Of a stretch of DNA of 64,000 nucleotides, positions 63,734-64,000 are shown one piece after another (position 1 is the first letter of the stretch; each line of letters opens with the position of its first letter). The notes beneath the pieces are model-generated. The model did no database searches and had not been told where the DNA came from. It saw nothing but the letters and a program-made list of their open reading frames with translations. The stretch lies in assembly GCA_021325515.1 (NCBI GenBank), contig JAJPHC010000014.1, forward strand, positions 62,001 through 126,000, read 5' to 3'. A program made the translations under genes and the position numbers. Source of the DNA: Acidobacteriota bacterium. Lineage in GTDB: Bacteria; Acidobacteriota; Thermoanaerobaculia; Gp7-AA8.

Positions 63734-64000
63734 CGGACAGGAATCCCTTCTCCGGCCAGAAACGCTTTCACGTCGCCGACCGTCAGCACATGATCGTGGA
63801 AGAGCGATGCGGCGAGCACGGCGCGGGCTCCGCCGCATTCGATGGCATCGAGAAAGTGTTCGAGCCGCCCCGCGCCTCCGGATGCAATCACGCCGATCCG
63901 CAGCACCGAGGTGACGGCGCGCAGCAGATCGATTTCGAAGCCGCTGTTCGTTCCGTCGCGATCGACGGATGTGAGGAGTATCTCGCCGGCGCCCAACTGT
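63730..64000 (-). CDS. hisF: Imidazole glycerol phosphate synthase cyclase subunit, partial
   Basis: Only the C-terminal ~90 residues are inside the window; the 5' part lies beyond 64000. [20 protein letters not shown] (second catalytic aspartate region and phosphate site) and [17 protein letters not shown] (phosphate-binding loop) are HisF hallmarks of the C-terminal half barrel. Works with HisH to form imidazole glycerol phosphate and AICAR. Upstream partner of hisIE. Confidence 0.96.
   Translation of the reverse strand, partial: QLGAGEILLTSVDRDGTNSGFEIDLLRAVTSVLRIGVIASGGAGRLEHFLDAIECGGARAVLAASLFHDHVLTVGDVKAFLAGEGIPVR

Overview
The window looks like chromosomal DNA of a GC-rich, Gram-negative, aerobic bacterium, most probably an Acidobacteriota (inference). 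The best single pointer is the exported protein at 5180-6868, which has the architecture of the VWFA-related domain family known mainly from Acidobacteria. The outer-membrane secretin PilQ, lipobox lipoproteins and an SdhCAB complex fit a Gram-negative respiring cell. No tRNA, rRNA, CRISPR array, transposase or phage gene was recognised. Gene order is dense, with many 4-nt ATGA or GTGA overlaps.

Layout. 1-5.2 kb: the 3' part of a large NAD-glutamate dehydrogenase, a small membrane protein, an orphan ExbD and a PhnD-like binding protein. 5.2-10.9 kb, minus strand: amidase, MamK-like actin, alpha/beta hydrolase, O-methyltransferase and VWA protein. 10.9-13.3 kb: dodecin, an AI-2E family permease and prephenate dehydratase, the last behind what reads as a complete phenylalanine attenuator. 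13.3-17.5 kb: an operon of two SPFH proteins plus a two-helix membrane protein, then a DinB/PRMT-like pair. 17.7-22.3 kb: adenosylhomocysteinase, a basic AT-hook-like protein, cytochrome c, a 5'-nucleotidase-type enzyme and a membrane protein. 22.4-25.6 kb: a DesK/DesR-like two-component system with an ABC-2 exporter. 26.0-29.4 kb: sdhCAB. 29.5-36.4 kb: a DUF4142 lipoprotein, a hybrid kinase, two PLP aminotransferases and a PA2779/PA2778-type pair. 36.5-39.0 kb: a bifunctional Rel/SpoT enzyme and rpmB. 39.2-49.1 kb: pilMNOPQ followed by two lipoproteins, a TPR protein and a Roadblock protein. 49.1-52.2 kb: accBC, aroK and a phosphoesterase. 52.4-57.9 kb: a FecR/WY-rich exported protein, an MscS channel with a cyclic-nucleotide domain, an NtrC-type regulator and a small protein. 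57.9-64 kb, minus strand: hisF (partial), hisIE, cytidine deaminase, an exported amidohydrolase, a phosphodiesterase-type lipoprotein and a polytopic membrane protein.

Between the genes lie several families of palindromic repeats. These are a GTAGGACA-ended element (four copies), a GGCGCTGGGCGC-type inverted repeat at three convergent gene junctions, a CAGCAGG-type element (two copies), and a 9-bp minisatellite present as a large array with inverted ends at 25.7 kb and as a small array at 8.75 kb. Several genes have a -10-like hexamer only 6-10 nt before the start codon, which suggests leaderless or near-leaderless transcripts. The most interesting items are the phenylalanine attenuator, the MamK-like actin away from any magnetosome genes, the 9-bp array with inverted ends, the repeats that supply stop codons, and the SPFH-SPFH-2TM operon.
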